DNA of 64,000 nt from Undibacterium pigrum (GCF_003201815.1 NZ_QJKB01000001.1:1426001-1490000), one strand, 5' to 3'. Numbered from the stretch's first letter, positions 1 through 9,402 are shown. The notes: generated by a model from the letters alone, not told the origin. Program-made: numbers and translations.

Positions 1-454
1 AACCGATGAGGTGCGAGCAACGCTCACGGCGCATATAGGCAGCCAGGCCAGCCCACAGCAACATGATGACGGCACCGCTGCGGTAGTCAGGGTGTATGCA
101 GGCGCGGCCTGCTTCTGCCACGCTATTGCGTATGTGTTGCAGGCGGGACAGGTCGAATTCTGTTTCAGAGTAATAACGACCCAGTTGGCGGGCCGCATTT
201 GGTCCCAGTATGCGGTAGGTGCCTACCACTTTCAGGGTCTTGGAGTCACGTACGATCAAATGATCGCAATGTTCGTCAAATTCATCTTTATCCAGGCCAT
301 CGGGATTGGATAAGGCAGACAGGCCCATGCTTTCTATAAAGACCTTATAGCGCAGGCGCTGCACTTCTTTGACTTCTTTTGCCGTGGTAGCAAGGCTCAG
401 ATTTAGCTTGGAAAAACTGGGATTAGCATCGGCGGGTATCGTGAGTAATCGCAT
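1..454 (-). CDS. OlsB-like GNAT N-acyltransferase (partial, N-terminal part)
   Basis: The gene enters from the left edge; 151 codons are visible from an ATG at 452-454 (MRLLTIPADANPSF). Conserved blocks RYKVFIESMG, GPNAARQLGRYYSETEFDL and EAGRACIHPDYRSGAVI followed by LLWAGLAAYMRRE match the GNAT family that includes OlsB and the hemolysin-like acyltransferases. OlsB transfers a 3-hydroxyacyl chain from acyl-ACP to ornithine to make lyso-ornithine lipid at the inner membrane. An overlapping ATG at 456-458 runs into a stop after 11 codons, so 454 is the start. The C-terminus, and any olsA-like partner, lie outside the window. The family is fairly sure, the ornithine substrate is inference. Confidence 0.8.
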   Translation of the reverse strand, partial: MRLLTIPADANPSFSKLNLSLATTAKEVKEVQRLRYKVFIESMGLSALSNPDGLDKDEFDEHCDHLIVRDSKTLKVVGTYRILGPNAARQLGRYYSETEFDLSRLQHIRNSVAEAGRACIHPDYRSGAVIMLLWAGLAAYMRRERCSHLIG

Positions 455-553
455 TCATCGTCCTTGTCATGTTGTTCGTTGATCCGACGAACGAAGAATA
501 ATCAAGGATTACTTCAGCAAGATGACAGTTGAATGTCAGTTTTATGACAAGTC

Positions 554-595
554 AAAAAAACAACAATCCCTGGCTGACGAATGTCAGGCAGGGAT
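554..595 (-). terminator. Rho-independent terminator of the H1-like gene
   Basis: Reading the minus strand, positions 595-566 form a 12-pair stem with one mismatch and a four-base loop, followed at once by TTGTTG and seven T residues. It lies 110 bases past the stop of the 705-1199 gene and about 100 bases before the acyltransferase start, so it separates the two transcription units. Confidence 0.75.
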
Positions 596-704
596 AGACA
601 GGTGAAATCTATAGATTTGGGTGCACATCTCCCCAGAACGGAGAATATGACCCAGACCCTTAGCAATACAGCTTAATAAAGCCAAACACAGCTATAAGTC
701 TGTA

Positions 705-1199
705 TTATTTTTCTTTCTTTGGCCTGCCAGCCTTCAATGGAGCCAGGCCTGCGATCAATTTTTTCAGGGTGGGAACATCTGTTTTGCCCAGTAAAGCCAC
801 GCCTATGCGCAGCAACTGGCTTTTCTTGACTTCCACTCCAGCCTTAAGGCAGGCTTTTTTGACTGCGCCGAGGGCAGCATACTCACTTTCCGGCATGGTG
901 AAGCTGTCGCGCACCAATTTAGGCTTTTTCACTTTTTCCACTACAGGCTCAGCTACCGGCTTCACCTCTACAGCTTTAGCGACAGACTTGCTACGGACTG
1001 GTGCGTTTGCTACCACTTTTGTTGCCACTTTCGCGGCTACTTTTACTGGTGGTTTCAATGGTGTTTTTTCATCAGTAACAGGCTTGCTGACGACTTTTTT
1101 CTTGACTGCTGCGACTGGGCTCTTCTTAACAGCCACGATTTTTTTCTCTGTACTTGCTGCCACTACCGGACTCAATTTCTTCGTTGTTGCGGTTGCCAT
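705..1199 (-). CDS. Lysine/alanine-rich histone H1-like protein
   Basis: This 164-residue basic protein has two parts. Residues 1-90 are low-complexity Lys/Ala/Val with repeated KKxVAxVKK-like segments, typical of bacterial H1-like DNA-binding tails. Residues 95-164 are a compact domain with SFTMPESEYAALGAVKKA, KKSQLLRIGVALLGK and a basic tail GRPKKEK. The ATG at 1199 is preferred over an upstream in-frame ATG at 1223 because GGAGG lies six bases before it. Proteins with this bipartite layout are common in Burkholderiales and are usually unnamed; a nucleoid role is inferred from composition only. It has its own terminator downstream and lies divergent from pstS. Confidence 0.7.
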   Translation of the reverse strand: MATATTKKLSPVVAASTEKKIVAVKKSPVAAVKKKVVSKPVTDEKTPLKPPVKVAAKVATKVVANAPVRSKSVAKAVEVKPVAEPVVEKVKKPKLVRDSFTMPESEYAALGAVKKACLKAGVEVKKSQLLRIGVALLGKTDVPTLKKLIAGLAPLKAGRPKKEK

Positions 1200-1393
1200 T
1201 CCAGCCTCCAGGTTAGAAAACATGTAAACAATATAAACAATTTATTGTTGTTATGCAAGGAGCAAGCATAGCCAGAAGAAATGACAGGGACATTACGAAA
1301 AAAACGCTCGCAAGAAAAAATATCGCCGCTCATGAGATAATCCGCGCCGTTTCACCGGGCAGCATTTTCCCACCCTATTGTTTCGTTTTTATT

Positions 1394-2443
1394 ATGAATA
1401 CACGTAATTCTTTATTATTTACCCTGGTTTTAGCCCTCTCTCCTGTAGTAAGTCATGCCCAGATACAGGGTTCAGGCTCTTCCGCAGCAGCCCCCCTTTA
1501 CCAAAAATGGGCTGATGCCTATAGCAAAACCGGTGGTGCAAATATTGTCTATCAAGCCAATGGCTCTTCTGCAGGCATCAAGAAAATCAAGGAAAACACT
1601 GTAGATTTTGGCGCCAGTGATGCCGCCATGAGCCAGGCAGAACTGAAAAAAGAAAAACTGATACAGTTCCCCTCTGCCATCTCTGGCGTGGTCCCCGTCA
1701 TCAACTTGCCCGGCATCAAAACTGCTGAACTGCGCCTCACTGGTGAAATACTGGCTGGCATTTTTTCTGGTGAAATCACTTCATGGAATGATGCCGCCAT
1801 CAGCGCACAAAACCCAGGCCTGCGCTTGCCCGCCAAAAGCATAGAAGTCATCGTGCGTCAGGACGGCTCAGGCACGACTTATAATTTTTCTGACTATCTG
1901 AGCAAGGTCAGCAAAAACTGGCAGGGGAAATTTGGCAGAAATTTCACCATACCCTGGAACGCCCGTCTTATACAAGTCAAGGGGAGCAGTAATATTGCCA
2001 GCACTATCAAGAAAACACCGTACGCCATCAGCTACATAGACTATAACTATGTGACGCAAGAAAAACTCGACTTTGCCCTGCTACAAAACCGCGATGGCAA
2101 ATTCGTTGCCCCTTCTGCTGAGGCATTTTCTTCTGCGCTGACAAATAGCAGTTGGAAAACCGATGCCAATTTTGAAGAAATGCTGACCGACAAGACTGGT
2201 TTGAAAACCTGGCCTATCACCATGGGTACTTTCATCGTCATGCAGCAGCGGGCTAAAGATGTACAACAGACGACGGCTGCCATGAAATTTTTTACCTGGG
2301 CCTTCATGCGGGGTGACCGCTATGTCAACAGCGTAGACTTTGTGCGCCTGCCAGACAGCCTGCAAGCCAGGATATTCAAGGAAATGACGACCGTTACCGA
2401 TAAAAAGGGTGAAGTTCTGAACTGGAATTTGAACCCCATGTAA
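1394..2443 (+). CDS. pstS: Phosphate ABC transporter substrate-binding protein (PstS-type)
   Basis: The 349-residue protein starts MNTRNSLLF with a signal peptide ending near SHAQ, so it is periplasmic. GSGSSAAAPLYQKWADAY, DFGASDAAM and RQDGSGTTYNFSDYL are the phosphate-contacting segments of PstS. In-frame codons upstream of 1394 lack the signal peptide context, so the ATG directly before the hydrophobic segment was chosen. No pstC, pstA, pstB or phoU lies nearby, so this is an orphan binding protein that may serve a transporter elsewhere or act as a scavenger. I saw no clear Pho box. The gene converges on the DUF4184 gene with only seven bases between the stops. Confidence 0.88.
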   Translation: MNTRNSLLFTLVLALSPVVSHAQIQGSGSSAAAPLYQKWADAYSKTGGANIVYQANGSSAGIKKIKENTVDFGASDAAMSQAELKKEKLIQFPSAISGVVPVINLPGIKTAELRLTGEILAGIFSGEITSWNDAAISAQNPGLRLPAKSIEVIVRQDGSGTTYNFSDYLSKVSKNWQGKFGRNFTIPWNARLIQVKGSSNIASTIKKTPYAISYIDYNYVTQEKLDFALLQNRDGKFVAPSAEAFSSALTNSSWKTDANFEEMLTDKTGLKTWPITMGTFIVMQQRAKDVQQTTAAMKFFTWAFMRGDRYVNSVDFVRLPDSLQARIFKEMTTVTDKKGEVLNWNLNPM

Positions 2444-2450
2444 AGGGAGT

Positions 2451-3239
2451 TCAGTTTTGTGCTGGTGGTGCAGTCCTGGCCCTGGCGATCAATACAGCAG
2501 CAACAGTCAGCAACAAGGCAAAGCAGGTGGTTGCGCATAATGCCAGGCGAAAGAGGAAAGCTTCTTTCGCCATGCTGCCAGTCGTTGCGCCAGATAGAGA
2601 ATAAGCCATAGGCAAACCCAGCAAGAATGAAGTCATCGCCGTGCTTGCAAATAATATATAACGCCACTGATCGCTCTCGCGTGGTTCGAGTATCACGATA
2701 TGGGGTAATTTCTTTAGCCATTGCAGATAGCACCAGGCCAGCCCCACTACCCCCACCAGCGTACTCAGATGCTGCAATAAGTGAAAAGCTTTTGTATGCA
2801 CGCCTGCAATATCCACTGGCTGGCGCAATACGTCAAAGTAAGCAACAGCAAAACCATTTGCATGCGTGAATGCATCCCAGACGATGTGCGTTGCTGCCCC
2901 TGAAATCAATGCTATTGAAATCCAGGTTACTTGTGATGGCGACAAAGACTGGGGGGCGGCCATGTGTGCCTGTAATGCCTGTCTTTGCATTTGCGGCAGC
3001 AGGTAAATAAAGTGCGCTTGCATATAGCGCAAGAACATGAATACCACCCAACCAACAGGCAGACACACCAGCAGCAAGCCATGCCATTGATGAGCCAGTG
3101 TCGCCAGGTCAAAGGCAAATACATAATAGCCAAGATCAGGGGAAATACTGCCTATGATCAAGGCCATGAGATTGAAGCGCCGGGGTGCCAGACGCTGCAA
3201 AGGAAGAATGGCGAGCGGGTGAGCAAATGTCCAGGGCAT
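2451..3239 (-). CDS. DUF4184-type multipass membrane protein
   Basis: This 262-residue protein begins MPWTFAHPLAILPL and continues MALIIGSISPDLGYY, the signature start of the DUF4184 family. It contains several hydrophobic segments (about residues 55-72, 108-122, 155-170, 195-212 and 230-252) and conserved His/Asp residues (THIVWDAFTH) that recall membrane-bound zinc hydrolase-like proteins such as YdjM/HXXEE groups. The biochemical function is unknown. The gene is last in a close minus-strand run: endopeptidase, 15-base gap, this gene. Confidence 0.75.
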   Translation of the reverse strand: MPWTFAHPLAILPLQRLAPRRFNLMALIIGSISPDLGYYVFAFDLATLAHQWHGLLLVCLPVGWVVFMFLRYMQAHFIYLLPQMQRQALQAHMAAPQSLSPSQVTWISIALISGAATHIVWDAFTHANGFAVAYFDVLRQPVDIAGVHTKAFHLLQHLSTLVGVVGLAWCYLQWLKKLPHIVILEPRESDQWRYILFASTAMTSFLLGLPMAYSLSGATTGSMAKEAFLFRLALCATTCFALLLTVAAVLIARARTAPPAQN

Positions 3240-3254
3240 GATGACTTACAGGGC

Positions 3255-3950
3255 TTAGTTCTGTTTGCAGGGGATAGCGAAATCAACATGATAATGCTCA
3301 TCATGCCGGATCCAGGCCTTCCCTTTCATAAAATTCACATGTTCTTGCAAATATGCACCGCGCGGTGTGGCAAATAATTTTGCCTGATAAGGCGGGTCAA
3401 TGATCACCAGAGCCAGGCTCCTGCCCCTGGCTTTTGCAGCAAGATCAAGTTGATATAGATGCTCGGCCAGTGCGGTAAAATCTATTTGATATTCACCAAA
3501 GCGCCCCTGAGCATCAAAGTCAATATCATAGCCAAATTTATTGTCGGCGCTGCCAGGCAAAGGACGTGATATGCCTTTGGCATCCATCACGGGAACCATG
3601 AAGTCGACCGATAAACCATTTTTGTGAGTGCGATGGGGACGTATGCGCCCGCCCTCTTTCCAGCCCGTTTCGCCATACACAAACACTCTATCGCTGGCAG
3701 TTTGTTGGAGTTGCTGATAAGCCAGAGCGATAATATCTGCAACGGCAGTATGCACATAGGTTCGGCCCAGACTGACGCCCAGGCTGCTGTAAGCAGAAAA
3801 GTTGCTTCCCTTGGCTGGCAAACTGATTCCATTTTCCAGCCACCCATTGGCCACAGTCCCATAACATATACTCTCTTTGACTTGCGTGGCACAAGAGAAT
3901 GCCGGGATCATGCAGAGCAGCCAGATGCAGTTTAGTCTGAGTATGTTCAA
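3255..3950 (-). CDS. Penicillin-insensitive murein endopeptidase-like protein (M74/MepA type)
   Basis: The 231-residue exported protein has a hydrophobic N-terminus (WLLCMIPAFSCA) and two metal-binding blocks, PHRTHKNGLSVDF and RHDEHYHVDF. These correspond to the His/Asp zinc ligands of MepA-like LAS peptidases, which cut D-Ala-meso-DAP cross-links in peptidoglycan in the periplasm. It is shorter than E. coli MepA (274 aa). The first codon is TTG at 3950 and overlaps the TGA stop of the upstream VOC gene by three bases, so translation is probably coupled. The exact bond cut is inferred from the family; a closely related D-Ala-D-Ala peptidase role cannot be excluded. Confidence 0.78.
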   Translation of the reverse strand: MNILRLNCIWLLCMIPAFSCATQVKESICYGTVANGWLENGISLPAKGSNFSAYSSLGVSLGRTYVHTAVADIIALAYQQLQQTASDRVFVYGETGWKEGGRIRPHRTHKNGLSVDFMVPVMDAKGISRPLPGSADNKFGYDIDFDAQGRFGEYQIDFTALAEHLYQLDLAAKARGRSLALVIIDPPYQAKLFATPRGAYLQEHVNFMKGKAWIRHDEHYHVDFAIPCKQN

Positions 3951-4585
3951 GTCAATATCCGCAATCCATTTGGCGTCATGATGTGGGCGATCAATTGTGG
4001 CGTTTGTTGTATAGGAACTGACTTAACTGAAACGGGGCCTTGCATCTCCAGCTCCTGCATCAGCCGGGAAACCCTGGCAGCATCAGGGTGCAATAATTCC
4101 AGTTTCAGCAAACTGATACCATGGTCCTGCATATTCGCAGCGGGATGGGCAGCAGTATGCCATTCGATCAGGGCTGGCGCTATCCCCTGCAATGGCAGGG
4201 AACCATCTTCCGGTATCGTGATCAACCAATGATTCTTGCCACGACTCATGGGTTCGATTTTGCCGAGGTCTTCTGTGGTCTGGCCCAGGGCTGTCTGCAA
4301 ATTGCTGGTTCGTGCCACCCAGTTAGACAAACGGGGCTGACTATCTGATGTCAGCGTATCGAGTGCAAACCAGCGTGGCCGTTCTGGCCTGGCAGCATGC
4401 GGATCTGGGGCAATCACTTCGAGGAATAACTCAGGCCCCAGGCGCACAAACATATTATGCGTGCCCATGCGCGCATGCTCACCACCAGCCAGTGGTTCAA
4501 CACCCAGCACACGTTGAACATATGCTGCACCTGATGCAAGATCAGGCGCAGTGACGGTGATGTGATCTATGATACAAACTGACAA
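3947..4585 (-). CDS. VOC family (glyoxalase-like domain) protein
   Basis: IIDHITVTAPDLASGAAYV opens a glyoxalase/VOC fold of the Glyoxalase_3 type, continuing with MGTHNMFVRLGPELFLEVIA. The frame is open much further upstream, but that part translates the preceding gene out of phase and gives His/Leu repeats, so the start must lie after 4629. The best candidate is TTG at 4585 with GGGG six bases upstream, giving 212 residues. The substrate is unknown. The gene sits between an exported hypothetical protein and the murein endopeptidase, overlapping the latter at the stop. Confidence 0.72.
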   Translation of the reverse strand: MSVCIIDHITVTAPDLASGAAYVQRVLGVEPLAGGEHARMGTHNMFVRLGPELFLEVIAPDPHAARPERPRWFALDTLTSDSQPRLSNWVARTSNLQTALGQTTEDLGKIEPMSRGKNHWLITIPEDGSLPLQGIAPALIEWHTAAHPAANMQDHGISLLKLELLHPDAARVSRLMQELEMQGPVSVKSVPIQQTPQLIAHIMTPNGLRILT

Positions 4586-4628
4586 ATGATGCCCCGCATT
4601 TCCAGAAAGTGTGCTGAGTCCGGCCTGC

Positions 4629-5627
4629 TTATTTGGCTTCGCCTGCGTTAATTGTGGCTGGTGGAGGTGCAGGTGCAGGTGCAGGTGTAGGAGCAGGTGC
4701 AGAGACAGGCGCTGGATTGGTGATTGCCGCTGCGTTGACGGTTGGCAAAGCACCTCGCCAGCCTTCTGGCGTGCAGAGTTCCCATTTTGCATTGGGCACA
4801 TAAAACAGAGCGGCCTGTTTATGCGAGAGGAAATGGAAAGATGGTTGCTGTATCGCTTTCACCGCGCCGTCAGCAATAAAATATTCAATTGAGAAACGTG
4901 GATAAGCCATGACCAGTCCACCGACGGCAAAAGAAACGTCTTCCGGCTTGATGATCTCGGCCACTCTTTCTTCACTGGTGCCGGTCGTGACATCCATCAG
5001 GCGCAACCTGGTTTTTTCAAACAATTCACGTTCCGCCATGGATTCGCGCGCATTATTGAGTTTGCGCAAAATACCAAAAGGATTAGTGCCGATATCGACC
5101 AGTGAGCCGATTTGTGACAATGAAGGATTATTAACAACTTCGACTATGCTGCGCCAGGAAGATTTGCCTGAGAATTGCAGGGTCACTGCCGGTGTAGTCT
5201 GGCTGGCTGCCAGCAGGCCACCTATCCAGGCATTCGCATCTTTTGCCCAATGGTATTTGACGGCGGAGGTATAACCACGGCAGCTGTAAAATGCCAGTGC
5301 ATCCTGTTTTGATACTGTGCCAAAAAGTTTATTGTCAATAAAGACCAGGCCGCCTACCTCGCCATCTGTCAACGCCACATAGGCGATATTACGGCCTTGC
5401 GCGTCTTTCATTTCAAAGCGCTCCATCGCTGACTCTGGCGGCACAGTCGTGATGACATTACGCGCATCAGATTTCTGATCAACTGCCAGGCTTTTAACCG
5501 GCGCTGAGCTTTTGCTGGGTTGATCTACATTGTTAGCAGCGAGGGCGGAGAAAGGGATGCACAGCGCGAATGCTGGCAAGCCGACGAATATAGATGAGAG
5601 CAGAGGTGAAAGCAGAGATGGGCGCAT
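4629..5627 (-). CDS. Exported hypothetical protein with Pro/Ala-rich tail
   Basis: The 332-residue protein has a signal peptide (to about residue 31, FSALAANN), a mainly beta-rich middle and a C-terminal tail of Pro-Ala repeats (about residues 300-325) encoded by a short hexamer repeat near 4664-4690. I do not recognise the family. The segment with VALTDGEVGGLVFIDNKLFG and a single Cys near AFYSCRGY suggests a folded periplasmic domain; the tail may be a wall-spanning or flexible linker. It heads the minus-strand run through the VOC protein, endopeptidase and DUF4184 protein. Confidence 0.65.
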   Translation of the reverse strand: MRPSLLSPLLSSIFVGLPAFALCIPFSALAANNVDQPSKSSAPVKSLAVDQKSDARNVITTVPPESAMERFEMKDAQGRNIAYVALTDGEVGGLVFIDNKLFGTVSKQDALAFYSCRGYTSAVKYHWAKDANAWIGGLLAASQTTPAVTLQFSGKSSWRSIVEVVNNPSLSQIGSLVDIGTNPFGILRKLNNARESMAERELFEKTRLRLMDVTTGTSEERVAEIIKPEDVSFAVGGLVMAYPRFSIEYFIADGAVKAIQQPSFHFLSHKQAALFYVPNAKWELCTPEGWRGALPTVNAAAITNPAPVSAPAPTPAPAPAPPPATINAGEAK

Positions 5628-5726
5628 ATGATGAAAAAGATTTATAAAGAAATAATATTAACTCAATACTTCTTTATAACATTATTCATCATGTAACCAC
5701 AATCTCTGTTACCGAGAGTTGCAGAC

Positions 5727-6962
5727 TCAACTGACTATCACTTCAACCAGCACCATCAATTCTGGGAAATCATCCCGCTGAACCCTGACATGGTACACAC
5801 CAGGCTGCATCGGTGCCGTATAACTGCCAAGTATGTCTATCGCGCCCGCATTGGCTTCTACCAGCGTCCAGGTAACTGGCTGGCGTATATAGTAGATACC
5901 AGGAGGATAGTTAATCCCCGCAGCAAAGAAATGCTGCGCCCCTGGTTTCAGACTGACACTTTTTGCAGCTACGTTGAGATAAGGCGTAAATACCGGCGCA
6001 GGTGTGCTGCCTACCGTCACGGTTGCGACGGCTGAGAGTGCCGGGAAGTCTTCTCTTTGAACCTTTACATGATACACCCCCGCTTTGTCAGGCGCAGTGT
6101 ATTCGCCATTGAGTGAGATACTGCCGCCATCGGACTCCACTACGGTCCATTTGACTGGCTGGCGGATATACCGCACATTTGCCGGATAATTGGTGACTGC
6201 AGAAAAACTGAGCTTGCCATTGGTCGCTACCGTCGCGGTCATGGGCAAGAGTTCCAGTGCAGGCTTGAAGCCAGGCTCGGCATTGTCAACTACCACTCCA
6301 ACGGCACTGGCCCTGGCCAGCAGATCGAGTGCCTGCCCTTGCTGCGCCGCTGTCATTTTTGCCTTCAACGCATCCAGCAACTTGTCTTGCGCATCACCGG
6401 CTGTGGTATTGGCGGCAGTCGCAGCCTTCAGGGGTGTGCCATAAAAATCAGTCAGTTTGCTGACATCCACATAACTGGACAAGGCGAGGCTGACATCTGC
6501 CTGAGCTTGCTTGATACTTTCAACTGTCACTGCTTTTTCTACTGCTGCGATATCAGGATTTGAGAATACGCCACTCATGTCAGTACGCATGAGGCGGGTA
6601 GACAGCATGTCGGTCAGGGGTGTCAAATTGACGACGCCTGCATTGATGGCAATGGCATGCAGTTTTTTATTATCTGCTGCATTATTCACCTGCAACACGC
6701 AAGGCAAAACACCACCTGCAATTGCCAGGCTATAAGTTCCATCGGAAGCTGTTGTGGTGGTGCCACTACCAGTGCGACATTTGGCATTGACTGGGGCGCC
6801 GGATAACGCCATTCCTGTCGCTGCCGTACCGGATAAAGTCAATCCGATCACTGGCGTCACTACACCAGAGTTCACACTAGTCCCCGTGCCACCACCACAC
6901 GCTGCCAACAACACTGTCGAAAAACAAAAGCCCAGACTCAGAGCAGGTTTCAATTCACTCAC
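5727..6962 (-). CDS. Lipoprotein with two C-terminal beta-sandwich repeats
   Basis: The N-terminus LGFCFSTVLLAACGGG carries a lipobox (LAAC), so this is a predicted lipoprotein. Residues about 45-100 resemble a carboxypeptidase-regulatory-like beta domain (GTAATGMALSGAPVNAKC, DGTYSLAIAGG). Two homologous C-terminal units follow, each with YIRQPVxWTxVExxxGxI and GVYHVxVQRxDFPxL, about 90 residues apart, likely Ig-like modules. The annotated first codon is GTG at 6962; a TTG three codons later has better spacing to GGTGAG. The function is unknown, possibly surface binding. It is transcribed alone. Confidence 0.68.
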   Translation of the reverse strand: MSELKPALSLGFCFSTVLLAACGGGTGTSVNSGVVTPVIGLTLSGTAATGMALSGAPVNAKCRTGSGTTTTASDGTYSLAIAGGVLPCVLQVNNAADNKKLHAIAINAGVVNLTPLTDMLSTRLMRTDMSGVFSNPDIAAVEKAVTVESIKQAQADVSLALSSYVDVSKLTDFYGTPLKAATAANTTAGDAQDKLLDALKAKMTAAQQGQALDLLARASAVGVVVDNAEPGFKPALELLPMTATVATNGKLSFSAVTNYPANVRYIRQPVKWTVVESDGGSISLNGEYTAPDKAGVYHVKVQREDFPALSAVATVTVGSTPAPVFTPYLNVAAKSVSLKPGAQHFFAAGINYPPGIYYIRQPVTWTLVEANAGAIDILGSYTAPMQPGVYHVRVQRDDFPELMVLVEVIVS

Positions 6963-7075
6963 CTTGCAGAAATTTCAGATTAAGGCCAGTGTAAAACCAG
7001 CCTTACTCCATGTCTGCTCAAAACTGTATGTAAATTGTCACCAAATTGTATTTCACAGCGGCAGCAGATTCCGGA

Positions 7076-8383
7076 CTATTCTATGGCTGCAGAGCGGTAG
7101 CGGTTAACTTCAGACGAAGTCAGCACACCCGCCTTGTTGCCCCAGGCATTGCGTACATAACTGAGGACCAGGGCAACTTCTGCATCATTCAAGGCATGCG
7201 CAAATGGCGGCATGCCATAGGGGCGTGGATTATTTTTGGTGACGGGTGGAAAACCACCAGACAAGACCATGCGTACCGGATTGGACAAGGCATGGCTGAG
7301 CACCGCAGGATTAGCCTGCAGGGCGGGGTAAATATTTGCCACCCCTACCCCTTTTTCACCATGACAATCCATGCAATGGGTCTTGTACAGGGCTGCACCT
7401 TGCTTCATGACGGCTTCCATACGCTCAGCACTCAGTTCCGGCCCTGCCATTGCCTTGTCCAGCATATCTTTTTCTGCTGCCTGTACGGTGGGTATGGCCT
7501 GCAGATAAGTCGCCATGGATTTGATATCTGCATTTGATAAATACTGGGTACTGCCAGCGACTACCTCAGCCATGGGGCCAGAAACGGCAGTATGTTGATT
7601 GACACCGGACTGCAACAAGGCGATCAATTCCTCAGCAGGCCATTTTGCCAGGCTGACTTCCTTGCTATTGGTCAGCGCAGGCGCATACCAGCTTGTCAAC
7701 GCGCCTCCAGACAGGTCATTCACGCCAGCATTGGCACCCAAACCATTGCGGCCACCGTGGCAGGCACTGCAATGCCCCAGCCCATTGACCAGATAGGCGC
7801 CACGATTCCATTCCAGGGATTTGCTATTGTCTGCCTGATAGCTGGCCGGACGGAAATACGCTGCGCGCCAGAATACCAGCAAAGCCCGTTTATTGTATGG
7901 AAAGCTCAACTCATGGGCCTGATTTGCTTTTTCCACCTTGGGTAAAGACATCAGGTAGGCATACATGGCATCCGCATCATCACGAGACACTTGAGTGTAA
8001 TTGGTATAAGGAAAAGACGGATACAGCAAACTGCCATCTTTGGATTTGCCATTATGCAAGGCTTGCCAGAAATCCTCAGCCGTCCAGCTACCTATGCCAG
8101 TTTTCACATCGGGCGTGATATTCGGCGTCCTGAAGTTGCCAAAGTCAGTCTGCAATGAGCGGCCACCTGCAAAAGCAGCTTCACCACGAGCAGTATGGCA
8201 ACCCATGCAATTACCGGCTTTGACCAGGTACTCACCCTTGCTGATCCTGTCGCTTGCCGACAGCTTGTCAGATGTGCTCTGGGCACTTTTATCATCCACC
8301 AGATAATAGCCATAAGCTGCCACGACAGCAGTCCCGGCAAGCAAGAGCAGCAATACAGACAATATAATTTTTTTCATAGACAT
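7076..8383 (-). CDS. Membrane-anchored trihaem cytochrome c
   Basis: The 435-residue protein has an N-terminal hydrophobic segment (residues 5-27) and three CXXCH sites: CMGCHT near residue 59, CSACHG near 205 and CMDCHG near 340. This three-domain order matches the cytochrome c subunit of membrane-bound alcohol, aldehyde or gluconate dehydrogenases, which passes electrons from a periplasmic dehydrogenase to ubiquinol or to an oxidase. No flavin or PQQ dehydrogenase gene lies alongside. ATG at 8383 was taken as start because the longer frame would overlap the upstream cytochrome gene. It lies 58 bases after that gene, probably in one operon. Confidence 0.85.
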   Translation of the reverse strand: MSMKKIILSVLLLLLAGTAVVAAYGYYLVDDKSAQSTSDKLSASDRISKGEYLVKAGNCMGCHTARGEAAFAGGRSLQTDFGNFRTPNITPDVKTGIGSWTAEDFWQALHNGKSKDGSLLYPSFPYTNYTQVSRDDADAMYAYLMSLPKVEKANQAHELSFPYNKRALLVFWRAAYFRPASYQADNSKSLEWNRGAYLVNGLGHCSACHGGRNGLGANAGVNDLSGGALTSWYAPALTNSKEVSLAKWPAEELIALLQSGVNQHTAVSGPMAEVVAGSTQYLSNADIKSMATYLQAIPTVQAAEKDMLDKAMAGPELSAERMEAVMKQGAALYKTHCMDCHGEKGVGVANIYPALQANPAVLSHALSNPVRMVLSGGFPPVTKNNPRPYGMPPFAHALNDAEVALVLSYVRNAWGNKAGVLTSSEVNRYRSAAIE

Positions 8384-8441
8384 AGACTTGGTGCAACTGA
8401 GAGTACAACTGAGTGATACTTCAAAAGGCCAACGTACAAGA

Positions 8442-9161
8442 TTAAGGTGCAACGCTGCCGCAATTAAGCGGCAATTGCGCGTATTCATCTGCCTTCAATA
8501 CCGGCGCAATACTATCGTCAGGCACTTTCTGCATGGCCAGCCAGCTTGATACCGCCGCAATATCCTGAGGCTTGAGCTTGCTGGCAACCTGTTGCATGCA
8601 ATCAGGAGCATGGGCTTTACGACTACCGGTTTGCCAGGCACCCAGTTGCGCAATCAGATAATCACGTGGCAAGCCCAGCAAACCAGGAATATACGGTGCC
8701 AGCCCTGTCATGCTTTTGCCATGACAGGAGGCGCAGGCAGGCATATTGCGGGATTTATCACCTTGCAGCACCAGCAGCCTGCCCTGCTCGAGCACGCTGG
8801 CACTGGCTTCGCTTGGTAGCGGCGCAGAATAAGGTGGATGCTGATTGGCAAAATAGCCAGCTATTTCTTTCAGATAGGCATCCGACATATGGGCAACCAT
8901 ATAAGCCATGGCAGGATAGCTGCGCTTGCCATCTCTGAAATTGAGCAACTGCTTATACAAGTAGCCCGCAGGCTTGCCTGCAATACGAGGATAGTAGCCA
9001 TCACTACCCGCACGGCCTTCTGCGCCATGGCAGGCGGTACAGGCTTTCAGCCTCTGCTCCAGAGTATCGGGGACTTTTTGTGCTGGCTGCGCCAAAGCCA
9101 TCACTGGCAAGACCAGTAACAGGTGAAGCAGCCTGGTTTTTAAACGAAAGATGAAATTCAT
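8442..9161 (-). CDS. Dihaem cytochrome c (c4-like)
   Basis: The 239-residue protein has a signal peptide ending near MALAQ and two haem sites, CTACHG near residue 41 and CASCHG near 140, each at the start of a class I cytochrome domain with YPAMAYM and LKPQDIAAVSSWLA segments. This is the layout of cytochrome c4, a periplasmic electron carrier. The frame is open to a GTG at 9185 but the ATG at 9161 fits the signal peptide better; no clear Shine-Dalgarno is seen at either. It precedes the trihaem cytochrome and probably feeds electrons to or from it. Confidence 0.83.
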   Translation of the reverse strand: MNFIFRLKTRLLHLLLVLPVMALAQPAQKVPDTLEQRLKACTACHGAEGRAGSDGYYPRIAGKPAGYLYKQLLNFRDGKRSYPAMAYMVAHMSDAYLKEIAGYFANQHPPYSAPLPSEASASVLEQGRLLVLQGDKSRNMPACASCHGKSMTGLAPYIPGLLGLPRDYLIAQLGAWQTGSRKAHAPDCMQQVASKLKPQDIAAVSSWLAMQKVPDDSIAPVLKADEYAQLPLNCGSVAP

Positions 9162-9402
9162 GATGTAAAAAACAAAGATAGGCACAAAGACGCTAGCTTA
9201 ACAGTTTGTCCAATTTCTTTATCAGGAACTGTAAGAACATCTGATATAGATCAAACATTGTCAAGCAGCTCATCCCTTGAAGCTTAAAACAAAACTGCAA
9301 AAAAACCAGGCAAATCCAGCATATCCGTGCCCTCCCGCCGTTTCTCTGCCCGCCCTTCTTGCGACCCCGTGAAATTTTCTGCAAAAGAAAGCAAAGTCTT
9401 GC

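Noticed and set aside
4664-4690. Phase-variable hexamer repeat
   Set aside because: The repeat unit is six bases and stays in frame, so it cannot switch the gene off; it only encodes a Pro-Ala linker.
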